Assembly (NCBI RefSeq): GCF_008373755.1
Contig: NZ_VUJV01000002.1
Coordinates: 1-64,000, forward strand
Reading direction: 5' to 3'
Length of the DNA: 64,000 nt
From: Nocardioides humilatus
Lineage (GTDB): Bacteria; Actinomycetota; Actinomycetes; Propionibacteriales; Nocardioidaceae
Positions 32,359 to 41,383 of the stretch are shown one piece after another (within the stretch, counting starts at the first letter, position 1; every line of letters begins with the position of its first letter). Both the position numbers and the translations under genes were made by a program. The notes beneath the pieces were generated by a model. The model did not search any database. It was not told the origin of the DNA and saw only the letters and a program-made list of their open reading frames with translations.

Positions 32359-32361
32359 TGG

Positions 32362-34191
32362 CTACGCCGCGCCCTTGAGGACCAGTTCGATGTCGCCGAG
32401 GTCGATGTCGCCGGTGATCTCGAGCTCGATCGGCTCCGCCTCGAGCCAGTACGGCGTCGCGACCTGGTAGGGGAAGTAGAACCAGAGCGAGGGGGCGTAG
32501 GCCTCGTCGTAGCCGGTCAGGCCGAGGTTGCCGGTGGCGGCGCCGTCGGGGATCCGGGTGACGGTGAACTCGCCGGTCGAGCCACGGGTGCGGCCGACGG
32601 TCGGGTGCTCGCTGGTCGGGTTGGTGACCTGGCCCTCGGGGTAGGTCACGTCGTAGCCCAGGTTGGCGATGACCGGCCGGTCGGTGCCGGCGTAGACCAG
32701 ACGACCCGTGAGGGTGTTGCCGGCGGCGAGCGGGACGTCGTACCGCTGTGACTGCGTGATCACCACGTCGTCGTGGCAGATCGGCGCGTAGTTGCCCGGG
32801 AACCCGTCCGCCGCGACCATCCAGTGCTCGCCCGGCACGAGGCCGCGGATCACGTAGTGGCCCGAGGCGTCGGCCTGCTCGATCTCGTGGAACGCGCCCT
32901 GCTCGAAGGGGGAGTCGGCCGGGCAGAGGTCGCTCGTGGTCGCCTCGACGACGGCGCGCGGAGCGGTGCGACCGCGCAGCGTCAGCAGCGGCTGGTCGAG
33001 CCGGAGCCGACCGAGGTCGTAGGCCTTCACCTCGCGGACCCGGAAGGAGCGGATGCCGTAGCCGGAGCCGTCCTTGGCGACCAGCGTGTAGCGCCCCTTG
33101 GCCAGACCGGGGTAGGTCGCGACGCCGTCCTCGCGCAGGAGGTTCGGGTAGATGACCTCGCCCGCGCTGTCGCGCAGCTCGCTGTCGACCCGGCCGTCGG
33201 TGCCGCGCAGCCGCAGGGTCGCGGTGGCGCCCCGGGTGAGCGGAACGTCGGCGCGGACCTGGTCCACGTCACCGACGGTGACGTCCTCGAGGTGCGGCAC
33301 GAACGCGCCGCCGTGCCGCAGCTGGCCGACCTGGTAGTCGCCGGCGATGAGGCCGGTGAAGCGGAAGGTGCCGCGGCGGCCGGTGATCAGGCTCGCGATC
33401 GGCTCGCCGTCGCCGTTGGCCAAGAAGATCTCCGTACGACGCGCCGGCTCGCCGGTCGCCTCGTCGAACGCCTTGCCGACCAGCACGGTGCCGCCCTCGA
33501 GGGTGCCGGTCACGGTGCCCGGGTGGGTCGCGTCGATCGTGATCGGGTCGGACTGCCATGGCAGGGTCCCGAAGCCGCCGGCGCGCACGTAGTAGCGGCC
33601 GGGGGCCAGGCCGTCGAACGTGAAGCGGCCGCTCTCGTCGGTCTGGGTGTTGAGCGCGACGGTGTCGTTGAGGCGCATCACCTGGACCAGCTCGTGCTCG
33701 GCGCCCTCGAGGACGCCCTTGATCCGAGCAGGCGGCTGCACCTCGACCTGGCCCAGGGCGAGGTCGGTGGTGCTGCCGTCGTAGAGGTCGGTGTGCTGGA
33801 CCCAGCTGTCGAAGGCCCCGTCGGGGCCGGCGTAGCGGACCAGGTAATCGGCCTCCGTCGGGAAGCGGCAGATCGCGCCCGCCTCGGGCTCGGCCTCGCA
33901 GACCTGGACCAGGAAGCCGCGGTCGTCCTGGCGGACCCGGAACTTCCCGTCGGCGTCGGTGACGGTCCACCGCTGGTTGCGGTCGTCGATCATGCCGAGC
34001 TCGGGGATCTCCCGAGGCGGCAGCACGTTGACGAGAGCGCCCTCGACGGGGTCGCCGTGGGTGTCGACGACGGTTCCGGTCACCCAGCCGAGGTCGGAGG
34101 GGGCAGCGGCGTGGGCGGTGGGGAGGGTGAGCAGCGGTGCGACGGTCGTCGCGAGGCCCGCTGCGAGGAGGGTGAAGCGTCGGGGGTTCAC
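32362..34191 (-). CDS. Secreted protein with carboxypeptidase-regulatory-like domains
   Basis: A 609-residue exported protein. GTG 34191 is chosen because GGAAGGA lies 6 nt upstream; ATG 34206 in frame lacks a site. The signal peptide ends near PTAHAAAP. The body is a string of beta-sandwich units starting with motifs such as GTVVDTHGDPVEGALVNVLP, ESGRFTFDGLAPGRYYVRAGG, RRGTFRFTGLIAGDYQVGQ, SGHYVIRGLVPGEHWMVA and TGEFTVTRIPDGAA, typical of CarboxypepD_reg/Cna-B-like folds. No protease or sortase motif, so it is probably a surface structural or binding protein. Confidence 0.8.
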   Translation of the reverse strand: MNPRRFTLLAAGLATTVAPLLTLPTAHAAAPSDLGWVTGTVVDTHGDPVEGALVNVLPPREIPELGMIDDRNQRWTVTDADGKFRVRQDDRGFLVQVCEAEPEAGAICRFPTEADYLVRYAGPDGAFDSWVQHTDLYDGSTTDLALGQVEVQPPARIKGVLEGAEHELVQVMRLNDTVALNTQTDESGRFTFDGLAPGRYYVRAGGFGTLPWQSDPITIDATHPGTVTGTLEGGTVLVGKAFDEATGEPARRTEIFLANGDGEPIASLITGRRGTFRFTGLIAGDYQVGQLRHGGAFVPHLEDVTVGDVDQVRADVPLTRGATATLRLRGTDGRVDSELRDSAGEVIYPNLLREDGVATYPGLAKGRYTLVAKDGSGYGIRSFRVREVKAYDLGRLRLDQPLLTLRGRTAPRAVVEATTSDLCPADSPFEQGAFHEIEQADASGHYVIRGLVPGEHWMVAADGFPGNYAPICHDDVVITQSQRYDVPLAAGNTLTGRLVYAGTDRPVIANLGYDVTYPEGQVTNPTSEHPTVGRTRGSTGEFTVTRIPDGAATGNLGLTGYDEAYAPSLWFYFPYQVATPYWLEAEPIELEITGDIDLGDIELVLKGAA

Positions 34192-34267
34192 GGTGGTTCC
34201 TTCCATAGTGGTGCGGCGGAAGGACGCGGCCCGGCCCGGAATGGTTGCAATCGCCGATACTGGGCCC

Positions 34268-34912
34268 ATGTCCGACGAGATCTTCCATGCACCGATGCCC
34301 GGGGCGGAGGAGCTCGCCGAGCCGCTGCGGTCACGGTGGAGCCCGAGCGTCTTCGACGCCGATCACCGGTTGCCGACCGACCAGATCGCCACGCTGCTCC
34401 ACGCGGCCCAATGGGCGCCGAGCAGCGGCAACCTGCAGCCGTGGCGCTACTTCGTGTGCGAGCGGGGGAGTGCCGCCCACGGTGTGCTGGTGCCGCACCT
34501 GAGCCGCGGCAACTCCGGTTGGGTGCCGCGGGCCTCGCTCGTGCTCCTGGCCGCGACCCAGTTCGACGAGGACCCCGGGCGGTCACCCGACGACAAGCCC
34601 AACGACCCCGCGATCAACCTCTACTGCCTGGGCCAGGCGACCGCTCACCTCACCCTGCAGGCGCACGCGATGGGCCTGTGGGCCCACCAGTTCCAAGCCT
34701 TCGACAAGGAGGCCGTGGCCGAAGGGCTCGAGGTGCCGCCGTACTGGCGGGTGGTCGCCGGCATCGCCATCGGCGTCCGCGGCGACCCGACCGAGGTGCC
34801 CGAGCGCGACCAGGAGCGGGAGCACCGGGTGCGGGCGCGCAAGGGCCTCGCCGAGATCGCGTACGGCGACCACTGGGGAGTCCCGTGGCCCGGCATCACC
34901 ACCCAGATGTGA
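34268..34912 (+). CDS. Nitroreductase family protein
   Basis: A 214-residue FMN-dependent oxidoreductase. The N-terminal R-S-R-W-S-P-SVF corresponds to the FMN-phosphate binding RRSxRxF motif, AAQWAPSSGNLQPWRYFVC is the standard second motif, and AHLTLQAHAMGLWAHQF is the family helix. It reduces nitro, quinone or flavin substrates with NAD(P)H; the natural substrate is unknown. It is divergent from the surface-protein gene and 10 bp from the glutathione peroxidase gene, so the two may be a redox-stress pair. Confidence 0.88.
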   Translation: MSDEIFHAPMPGAEELAEPLRSRWSPSVFDADHRLPTDQIATLLHAAQWAPSSGNLQPWRYFVCERGSAAHGVLVPHLSRGNSGWVPRASLVLLAATQFDEDPGRSPDDKPNDPAINLYCLGQATAHLTLQAHAMGLWAHQFQAFDKEAVAEGLEVPPYWRVVAGIAIGVRGDPTEVPERDQEREHRVRARKGLAEIAYGDHWGVPWPGITTQM

Positions 34913-34922
34913 AACTGGTTCT

Positions 34923-35405
34923 ATGCCGACCTTCCACGACTTCAAGGCCACCAGCATCGACGGCGCCGAGGTCGACCTCGCGTCCTACGACGGATCGGTC
35001 GTGCTGGTGGTCAACACCGCCTCGCAGTGCGGCTTCACGCCCCAGTACGCGAGCCTCCAGCGGGTCCACGAAGCCTACGCCGACCAGGGCTTCGCCGTGC
35101 TCGGCTTCCCGTGCGACCAGTTCGGCGGCCAGGAGCCCGGCACCGAGTCCGACATCGCCGCCTTCTGCGAGAAGAACTACGGCGTCACGTTCCCGATGTT
35201 CGGCAAGGTCGACGTCAACGGTCCCGACTCCCACCCGGTGTTCGCCTGGCTCCGGTCGGAGCAGAGCGGGATGCTCGGCAACAAGATCCGATGGAACTTC
35301 ACCAAGTTCCTGATCGGGCGCGACGGGCTGGTGGTCAGCCGCTACGGGTCGACCACCGCGCCCGGCAAGATCCGTCCTGACATCGAGGCGGCGCTCAGCC
35401 GCTGA
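34923..35405 (+). CDS. Glutathione peroxidase family protein (Cys type)
   Basis: A 160-residue thioredoxin-fold peroxidase. The peroxidatic residue is Cys36 in NTASQCGFTPQY (no selenocysteine), with the conserved Gln in FPCDQFGGQEPG and Trp-Asn in RWNFTKFLIG completing the catalytic group. Actinobacteria lack glutathione, so it probably uses thioredoxin or mycothiol-linked reductants. It reduces peroxides in the cytosol. It likely shares a transcript with the nitroreductase gene. Confidence 0.92.
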   Translation: MPTFHDFKATSIDGAEVDLASYDGSVVLVVNTASQCGFTPQYASLQRVHEAYADQGFAVLGFPCDQFGGQEPGTESDIAAFCEKNYGVTFPMFGKVDVNGPDSHPVFAWLRSEQSGMLGNKIRWNFTKFLIGRDGLVVSRYGSTTAPGKIRPDIEAALSR

Positions 35406-35411
35406 CGCGCG

Positions 35412-37742
35412 TCACGCGCCAGCCGGCGTGAGCTCCTTGTCGAGGTCGTCGTCCCGGTCGCTGTCGAGGTCGGCGGCGTTGCTCGGGATCGAGTCGCGCT
35501 CGAGCGAGGCGCCCTCCACGTCGACGTTGGGCAGGATCCGGTCGAGCCACGTCGGCAGCCACCAGGCCTTCTCACCGAGCAGGTAGAGCAGGGCCGGGAT
35601 CAGGGCCATCCGGACGACGAACGCGTCGAAGATGATCGACGCCGCGAGGGCGAAGCCCATCGACTTCACGACCACGTCGTCCTCGAGCATGAAGCCCGAG
35701 AAGACGGCGATCATGATCGTGGCGGCAGCCACGACGACGCGGGCGCTGTTGCGGAAGCCGTCGACGACGGCGTCGCGGGTGGACAGGCCGTGGACGTGCG
35801 CCTCCCGCATCCGGGTGACCAGGAAGACCTGGTAGTCCATCGCGAGGCCGAACACCATGCCGATCAGGAAGACCGGCATGAAGCTGACGATCGGCTGACC
35901 CTCGAAGATGCCGAGCGCACCCTCCTGGAAGACCGCCACCGTCGCGCCGAGGGTCGCGAGGACCGACAGCAGGAAGCCGAGCGTCGCGATGAGCGGCACC
36001 AGGATTGAGCGGAAGACGATCATCAGCAGCAGGAACGCCAGGCCGACCACGACGAAGAGGTAGAGCGGCAGCGCTCCGCTGAGCCGGTCGGAGACGTCGG
36101 TGGTGATGGCGGTGAGGCCGGTGACGCCCGTCGTCGTGCCGGTCGCGGCGTCGATGTCGGCCTGGCCGTCGCGCAGTGCTTCGAGCAGGTCGAGCGTCTT
36201 CGGGTCATCGGGGCCGGACTCGGGGGTCACCTGGATCATGGCGCCGGTGCCGACGCCCTCGGGGGCGCCGTCCTTGCCGATCGGTGCGTTGGTGACGACG
36301 ACCGAGGCGTCCTTCACGTCGTCCATGCCGGCCGCCCACGTGGCGACGTCGTCGAACGCGGCCTGCCGGGCGTCGTCGTCGGCGATGTCGCGACCGTCGA
36401 CCACGATCATCAGCGGACCCTCGCGGCCGGGGCCGAACGCCTCGGAGATCAGGTCAGAAGCCTGGCGACGGGTGGTGTCGGTCGGCGCGGTGCTGTCGGT
36501 GGGGAAGGCGAGATACATGTCCTTGATCGGTACGGCGAGCACGCCGAGGCCGATCACGATGAGCACGACGACCGCCAGTGGAGCGCGGCCGATGAAGCGG
36601 CCCCAACGGACGCCGTTGTTGATGACCAGGCCCTGCTCGTCGCGCTTGACGCGCTCGCGGCGGACCCGGCCGCGGAAGGTCCAGGACTTCAGCATGCCGA
36701 GGATGGCGGGCAGCAGGGTGAGCGCGACGAGCACCGCGATCAGGACGGTCGCCGCAGCCGCCAGGCCCATGGCCGTGAGGAACGGGATGCGCACGATCGC
36801 CAGCGCTGAGAGGGCGATGAGCACCGTGAGGCCGGCGAAGACCACGGCCGAACCCGCCGTGCCGACGGCGATGCCGGCCGCGTGCCTGCGGTCCTCGGTG
36901 TGGTGCAGCTCAGCGCGGTAGCGGGCGAGGATGAAGAGCGTGTAATCGATGCCGACGGCGAGGCCGATCATCGTGGCCAGCATCGGCGTGCTGGTGCCGA
37001 TGTCGGTGAAGGCGGTCATCGCGGTGATGCCCGTCATGCCGAGGCCGACGCCGAACATCGCGGTGATGATGGGCATGCCGGCGGCGATCGCCGAGCCGAA
37101 GGTCAGCAGCAGCACGATGAGTGCGACGCCGATGCCGATGAGCTCGGAGGTGCCGCCCGGGCCGGACATGGCCTGCATGCCGGGGCCGTTGGCCTCCACC
37201 ACGAAGCCGTCACCGTTGGTGTCCGAGTGGTCCGCGAAGAGCTTCTCCGCGTCCGCGACGGTGGTCGGCTTGAGGTCGGCGACGGTCTCGACGTCCCACG
37301 AGAAGGAGAGCGTGCCGATCCGGCCGTCCTTCGACAGCGGGGTGAACGCAGGGGGCGCATTGGCCGCAGCGACGTTGGGGTCGACCAGACCCGGGTTGGC
37401 CGCCGGGTCGTCGCTCATCTGCGGCAGCGACGGGATCGCGGCGATGAGGTCGGCGATGTCGTCGGCGTACTTCTTCTCGGCGAGGGTGTGCCCCTCCGGC
37501 GCGGCGACGACGACGTTGACGGTCGCGTCGTCGAAGGCGTCGCCGGCTTCAGGGAAGAGCTCCTGCTGCAGGTCGGCGGCCTTCTCCGAGGGGATGCCGG
37601 GGATGCTGAAGGAGTCGACCATCGGCTTGCCGAAGCCAGCGGCGATGCTGCCGAGCGCAACGGCGAAGAGCAGCCAGCCGGCGATGAAGAGCGGCCAGCG
37701 TCGGAACGCGGTCGTGCCGAGGCGGTAGAGCATACGGGCCAT
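35412..37742 (-). CDS. MMPL family (RND) transporter
   Basis: A 776-residue transporter with the two-fold RND plan: one helix, a large external loop, five helices, then the same again. Proton-relay motifs are visible in both halves: AVGIDYTLFILARYRAELH and GLAMDYQVFLVTRMREAH. Actinobacterial MMPL proteins export lipids, siderophores or drugs; this one looks like the general YdfJ-like type. A TetR gene sits 50 bp upstream on the same strand and probably represses it. The C-terminus is acidic (SDRDDDLDKELTPAG). Confidence 0.92.
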   Translation of the reverse strand: MARMLYRLGTTAFRRWPLFIAGWLLFAVALGSIAAGFGKPMVDSFSIPGIPSEKAADLQQELFPEAGDAFDDATVNVVVAAPEGHTLAEKKYADDIADLIAAIPSLPQMSDDPAANPGLVDPNVAAANAPPAFTPLSKDGRIGTLSFSWDVETVADLKPTTVADAEKLFADHSDTNGDGFVVEANGPGMQAMSGPGGTSELIGIGVALIVLLLTFGSAIAAGMPIITAMFGVGLGMTGITAMTAFTDIGTSTPMLATMIGLAVGIDYTLFILARYRAELHHTEDRRHAAGIAVGTAGSAVVFAGLTVLIALSALAIVRIPFLTAMGLAAAATVLIAVLVALTLLPAILGMLKSWTFRGRVRRERVKRDEQGLVINNGVRWGRFIGRAPLAVVVLIVIGLGVLAVPIKDMYLAFPTDSTAPTDTTRRQASDLISEAFGPGREGPLMIVVDGRDIADDDARQAAFDDVATWAAGMDDVKDASVVVTNAPIGKDGAPEGVGTGAMIQVTPESGPDDPKTLDLLEALRDGQADIDAATGTTTGVTGLTAITTDVSDRLSGALPLYLFVVVGLAFLLLMIVFRSILVPLIATLGFLLSVLATLGATVAVFQEGALGIFEGQPIVSFMPVFLIGMVFGLAMDYQVFLVTRMREAHVHGLSTRDAVVDGFRNSARVVVAAATIMIAVFSGFMLEDDVVVKSMGFALAASIIFDAFVVRMALIPALLYLLGEKAWWLPTWLDRILPNVDVEGASLERDSIPSNAADLDSDRDDDLDKELTPAGA

Positions 37743-37791
37743 GGGGTCTCCTGGGTCCTGTTTCGAGTGGTTCGGGCGCCGGGTTGCGGCG

Positions 37792-38376
37792 TCAGCTGGT
37801 GAGAGCGGCGCGGGCGTCCGCGACCGCTTCGTTGATGAGGTCGGACATCGGTCGGGTGCCGTCGGGCTCGCCGGCCACGACCGAGTCGAAGATGGTGACG
37901 AGCAGCTGGACGAGCAGCCGCGCCCGCCGCTCGCCGAAGTCGCTGCCCTCGCGCTCGAGGATCAGCCCGACCGAGCGCTCGAGGACGACCTCGAACCGCT
38001 CGTGGGCGATGGCGATGACGCGTGGGTCGCTGCAGATCACCTTGCGGCGGAGCACGGCGAGCTCGAGGTCGTCGGCGCCCTTGTCCTCGACGGTCAGCGT
38101 GGCGGTCTCCACCAGGTCGTTCCACAGGTGGCCCGACGGGCCACCCGCGACGAACACCGCGACGAGGGTGTCGTTGTCCTCGTGCACCGGGCCGAGCACC
38201 AGGTCGGCCTTGCTGTCGAAATAGTTGAAGACGGTGCGGCGCGACACCTCGGCCGCGGTGGCCACGTCGTCGATGGTCCAGCCGTCGAAGCCCTTGTCGC
38301 GCGTGAGCTCGAGCGCACACCGCTCGAGACGCTGGGTGGTCTCCACCCGACGCTGCTCCCACTTGCTCCCGGTCAC
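37792..38376 (-). CDS. TetR family regulator of the MMPL transporter
   Basis: A 194-residue repressor with the HTH WTIDDVATAAEVSRRTVFNYFDSKADLVLG near residues 33-62. It is encoded directly upstream of the MMPL gene on the same strand and divergent from the EamA exporter gene. An inverted repeat (TTGCACT and AGTGCAA) lies in its promoter region, fitting autoregulation with export of an unknown ligand. Confidence 0.88.
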   Translation of the reverse strand: MTGSKWEQRRVETTQRLERCALELTRDKGFDGWTIDDVATAAEVSRRTVFNYFDSKADLVLGPVHEDNDTLVAVFVAGGPSGHLWNDLVETATLTVEDKGADDLELAVLRRKVICSDPRVIAIAHERFEVVLERSVGLILEREGSDFGERRARLLVQLLVTIFDSVVAGEPDGTRPMSDLINEAVADARAALTS

Positions 38377-38387
38377 GGGAACGATTC

Positions 38388-38413
38388 TTGCACTCTCATG
38401 GTTAAAAGTGCAA
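38388..38413. promoter_or_regulatory. Inverted repeat in tetR/eamA promoter region
   Basis: TTGCACT (38388-38394) and AGTGCAA (38407-38413) are separated by 12 bp, 12 bp upstream of the TetR start and 40 bp upstream of the EamA start. Candidate TetR operator controlling both directions. Confidence 0.5.
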
Positions 38414-38452
38414 AACTGTGACGCCGGTCACTCCCCACTACGCTCGGCGATC

Positions 38453-39427
38453 GTGTCCTCCCGTCGCCCTCTCCCGATCGGGATCGTGCAGGTCGCGATC
38501 GCCGGGATCTTGTGGGGGACAGGCGGCATCACCCTCGAGGTGATCCGCGACCACTCCTCGCTCTCCTTCGTCACCGTGAGCGGCTATCGGATGCTGATCG
38601 CCGCTGGGGTGCTGATCGGTGCGGTCGTCGTACTCCGTCGGGGAGCGGAGCTCCGCGCCCTCCTGCGCACGTCCCCCGGGCCGGCCTGCCTGGTCGGGAT
38701 CGGCACCGGCGCCTACCAGGCGCTCTACTTCGGCGCCGTCGTGGAGGTCGGCGTGACGGTCGCGACGGTCGTCAGCCTCGGGCTGGCGCCGGTGTTGCTG
38801 ACCGCGGCCGAGGCCCTGCACCACCGCCGTCATCCCGGAGTACGGCGACTGCTCGTCCTCGCCGCCGCCCTGGCCGGTCTCGTGCTCGTGTCCGGGGCTG
38901 CGGGCGGAGCGGATACCGGACCGCACCCGTGGCTCGGCGTCGCACTGGCTGTCGCGTCGGGCGCCACCTACGCCGCGACCACCGCGCTCGGTCGGCCGGT
39001 CTCCCAGCGCACCGACCCGCTCGCGCTGACGACGGTCGCGACCACGGCCGGGGCGTTCGCGCTGGTGCCGGCCGCGCTGATCGTCGGCGGCCCGCTGACC
39101 ACCAGCGACCCGGTGGCGCTGGGCGCGCTCGCCTACCTCGGCGTGATGACGATGGCGCTCGCCTACGGCCTCCTCTACGCCGGCCTCCGCACCACGTCGA
39201 GCTCGGCCGCCGTGATCGCCAGCCTGCTGGAGCCCGTCACCGCTGCCGTCGTCGCCGCGATCTTCCTCGACGAGCGGGTCGGAGCGCTGGGCATCCTCGG
39301 CATCGTGCTCGTCCTCGCCGCCGTGGCTGGCGCGAGCGAGCGTCGTACCCGAACTTTCGGCCCTACTTCCGTCGAAATCGGGGCCGAAAGTTCAGGGACA
39401 ACGGACGTCAGGGAGTCGCCGGACTGA
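38453..39427 (+). CDS. EamA/DMT family exporter
   Basis: A 324-residue transporter with about ten helices in two EamA halves (ILWGTGGITLEVIRDHSSLSFVTVSGYR in the first, ATYAATTALGRPVS and TTSSSAAVIASLLEPVTAAVVAAIFLDERV in the second). The family exports amino acids, nucleosides or drugs. GTG 38453 is the likely start; longer frames run into the TetR gene. The last 28 residues are encoded by a 43-bp palindrome and beyond, and look non-family (RTFGPTSVEIGAESSGTT). The 3' end overlaps the converging response-regulator gene by 20 bp. Confidence 0.88.
   Translation: MSSRRPLPIGIVQVAIAGILWGTGGITLEVIRDHSSLSFVTVSGYRMLIAAGVLIGAVVVLRRGAELRALLRTSPGPACLVGIGTGAYQALYFGAVVEVGVTVATVVSLGLAPVLLTAAEALHHRRHPGVRRLLVLAAALAGLVLVSGAAGGADTGPHPWLGVALAVASGATYAATTALGRPVSQRTDPLALTTVATTAGAFALVPAALIVGGPLTTSDPVALGALAYLGVMTMALAYGLLYAGLRTTSSSAAVIASLLEPVTAAVVAAIFLDERVGALGILGIVLVLAAVAGASERRTRTFGPTSVEIGAESSGTTDVRESPD
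39351..39393. repeat. 13-bp-arm palindrome inside the eamA 3' end
   Basis: GAACTTTCGGCCC (39351-39363) and its exact complement (39381-39393) flank a 17-nt centre within the coding region. It could be an inserted palindromic element that extends the C-terminus, or a hairpin acting on the overlapping convergent transcripts. Confidence 0.65.
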
Positions 39428-40103
39428 CCAGCCCGTGGTCGTAGGCGTAGACGATCGCGGCGGGCCGGTCGCGCAGGTGGAGCTTGGTGAAGATCCGGCC
39501 GATGTGGCTCTTGACGGTCAGCTCGGAGATGACGAGGTCGGCGGCGATCTCACCGTTGCTGCGGCCGATCGCCATCGCGCGCAGCACCTCGACCTCGCGA
39601 GGGGTGAGAACCTCGCCGACGCCACTGTCGACCGGGGTCGGGACGCCGCCGCGGTAGGCGTGCAGCACCCGGCCGGTGACGGCGGGGTCGAGCCAGGAGT
39701 CGCCGGCTGCGACCGCGCGGACGCCGCGGATCAGGTCGTCGGCGGAGGAGTCCTTGAGCAGGAAGCCGGCCGCGCCGGCCCGCAACGCGCCCGACAGCAT
39801 CTCGTCGTCGTCGAAGGTCGTCAGCACGAGCACGGGGGGCGAGAGCGGGTCGTCGGAGAGCCGCTGCGTGGCGGTGATGCCGTCGACCTGGCGCATCCGG
39901 AGGTCCATCAAAACGACGTCGACCCCCGCATCGCCGTCGTTGGCGAGCCCGGCCAGGGTGCCGGGCACGTCGGCCCCGTCGGCACACTCGGCCACGATCT
40001 CGAAGCCGTCGCGTCGGCGCAGGATCCGGCGCAACCCGGAGCGCACCAGCTCCTGGTCGTCGACCAGCATCACCCTGATGCCGGTCACGATGCTCTCGCT
40101 CAC
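39408..40103 (-). CDS. NarL/LuxR-type response regulator
   Basis: A 231-residue two-component regulator. The receiver has the acidic pair DD (VMLVDDQE), the phospho-acceptor Asp in VVLMDLRM and the Lys in LLKDS; the C-terminal HTH reads LTPREVEVLRAMAIGRSNGEIAADLVISELTVKSHIGRIFTKL. GTG 40103 overlaps the kinase stop (GTGA), so kinase and regulator are coupled. Target genes are unknown; nothing adjacent suggests the signal. Confidence 0.92.
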   Translation of the reverse strand: MSESIVTGIRVMLVDDQELVRSGLRRILRRRDGFEIVAECADGADVPGTLAGLANDGDAGVDVVLMDLRMRQVDGITATQRLSDDPLSPPVLVLTTFDDDEMLSGALRAGAAGFLLKDSSADDLIRGVRAVAAGDSWLDPAVTGRVLHAYRGGVPTPVDSGVGEVLTPREVEVLRAMAIGRSNGEIAADLVISELTVKSHIGRIFTKLHLRDRPAAIVYAYDHGLVSPATP

Positions 40104-41383
40104 GAGACCGCCCCGCTCGCCGCGGCACCCGGCAGGCGACCGAGCCCCGGGATCGTGTGACCGCAGGGGAGCTCGAGGCTGCGCTGCCCGAGACGTACGT
40201 CGACCAGCCACTCCTCGCCGTCCTCGCCGGCCCGCAGGGTGGCACCGAGCTGGGCGGCGCGGGCGTGCATGCCGGCGAGCCCGGACCCCTGCCCGTCGGC
40301 CCGCTTGCCGCGCGCAGCACCGAGCGGGTTGCGCACGAGGAGGCGCGCGCTGCCGCGCCCGACGCTCAGCGACACCTGGGCGGTGCTCCCGGGCGCGTGC
40401 TTGGCGACGTTGGCCAGCGACTCCTGCGCGATCCGGTAGAGGCCGAGCCCGGTGGCGTCGGCGAGCTGGGTGAGGTCGCCGCGCTCGTCGTAGTCGACGC
40501 GGAGTCCGGCCTGGTCGACCTCGCGCACCAGGGCGGCGATGTCGGACGCGCCGGGCAGGGACTGCGGGCTGCTCGGGCCGTCGGCCATGGCGCTCACGGT
40601 GCGGCGGATGTCGGCCATCGCGCGCCGGCCGACCTGCTCGGCGTCGGCGAGAGCCGCGTCGGCCTCGCTGACGGCGTCGTCGGCTGACACGGCGCCGCTC
40701 GCGACGTCACCGAGGGCGTGGCGTGCGCCGGTGATGTGGAGCAGCGTGACGCTGAGCGAGTGGGCGACGAGGTCGTGGATCTCGCGGGCGATCCGCTCGC
40801 GCTCGGCGGTGGTGGCCTGCTCCCAGGCCGACTCCCGGAGGCCTCGCTCGGCCAGGAGCGCGCGCATCTGCCACAGCAGCATCGCGCCGACGACGAAGCC
40901 GACCTCGAGCTCGATCGCGTAGACGGGGAAGGCGATGATGCCGGGTCCGATCGCAGCCACACCGAGCATCGCGTAGGAGATGGCCGCAACGATCATGCCC
41001 GGGCGCAGGCCGTCGCGAGCGGTGGCCTCGGCGACGACGAACGCGAGGACCGCCGGCGCGGCGTCGACCGGCCCGAAGGTGTCGTAGGTGGGCACGACCG
41101 ACAGGAGCCACCCCACCGCGACGAGCGCACCCAGCCCGTCGAGCCACCAGGGCAGCATCATCCGGTAGCCGACCTGGGCGACGGGCGCAGCCAGGACGAG
41201 AGGGACGGTGAGCAGCAGCGGGTCCAGGGGCCAGAGCGCGTCGCGCTGACCGAGGGCGAGGACCAGACAGGCGACCTGGGCCAGGTGCCCGATGACCGGG
41301 ACCCACCAGGGGTAGAGGATCCCGCGTGCGAGGCAGCTGTCCTCGATGCGCTGGCGCGCAGCACGCAGGAACCGGGCAGTCAT
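40100..41383 (-). CDS. Sensor histidine kinase (DesK/NarX type)
   Basis: A 427-residue membrane kinase. Five or six hydrophobic helices (residues about 25-175) form the sensor, followed by a coiled linker (ALLAERGLRESAWEQATTAERERIAREIHDLVAHSLSV, with the phospho-acceptor His in EIHD), the N-box (LYRIAQESLANVAKHAPG) and the G-box (GQGSGLAGMHARAAQLG). ATG 41383 (MTARFLRAARQ) is preferred over ATG 41419. It has no extracellular domain, so it probably senses the membrane or intramembrane ligands, as DesK-like kinases do. Confidence 0.9.
   Translation of the reverse strand: MTARFLRAARQRIEDSCLARGILYPWWVPVIGHLAQVACLVLALGQRDALWPLDPLLLTVPLVLAAPVAQVGYRMMLPWWLDGLGALVAVGWLLSVVPTYDTFGPVDAAPAVLAFVVAEATARDGLRPGMIVAAISYAMLGVAAIGPGIIAFPVYAIELEVGFVVGAMLLWQMRALLAERGLRESAWEQATTAERERIAREIHDLVAHSLSVTLLHITGARHALGDVASGAVSADDAVSEADAALADAEQVGRRAMADIRRTVSAMADGPSSPQSLPGASDIAALVREVDQAGLRVDYDERGDLTQLADATGLGLYRIAQESLANVAKHAPGSTAQVSLSVGRGSARLLVRNPLGAARGKRADGQGSGLAGMHARAAQLGATLRAGEDGEEWLVDVRLGQRSLELPCGHTIPGLGRLPGAAASGAVS

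Noticed and set aside
31340-32361. Insertion sequence or transposon
   Set aside because: No transposase frame is present; the only gene in the island is a GIY-YIG protein, and no target-site duplication could be identified.
34923-35405. Selenocysteine-type glutathione peroxidase
   Set aside because: The active-site codon is TGC (Cys36), not TGA, and there is no in-frame TGA.
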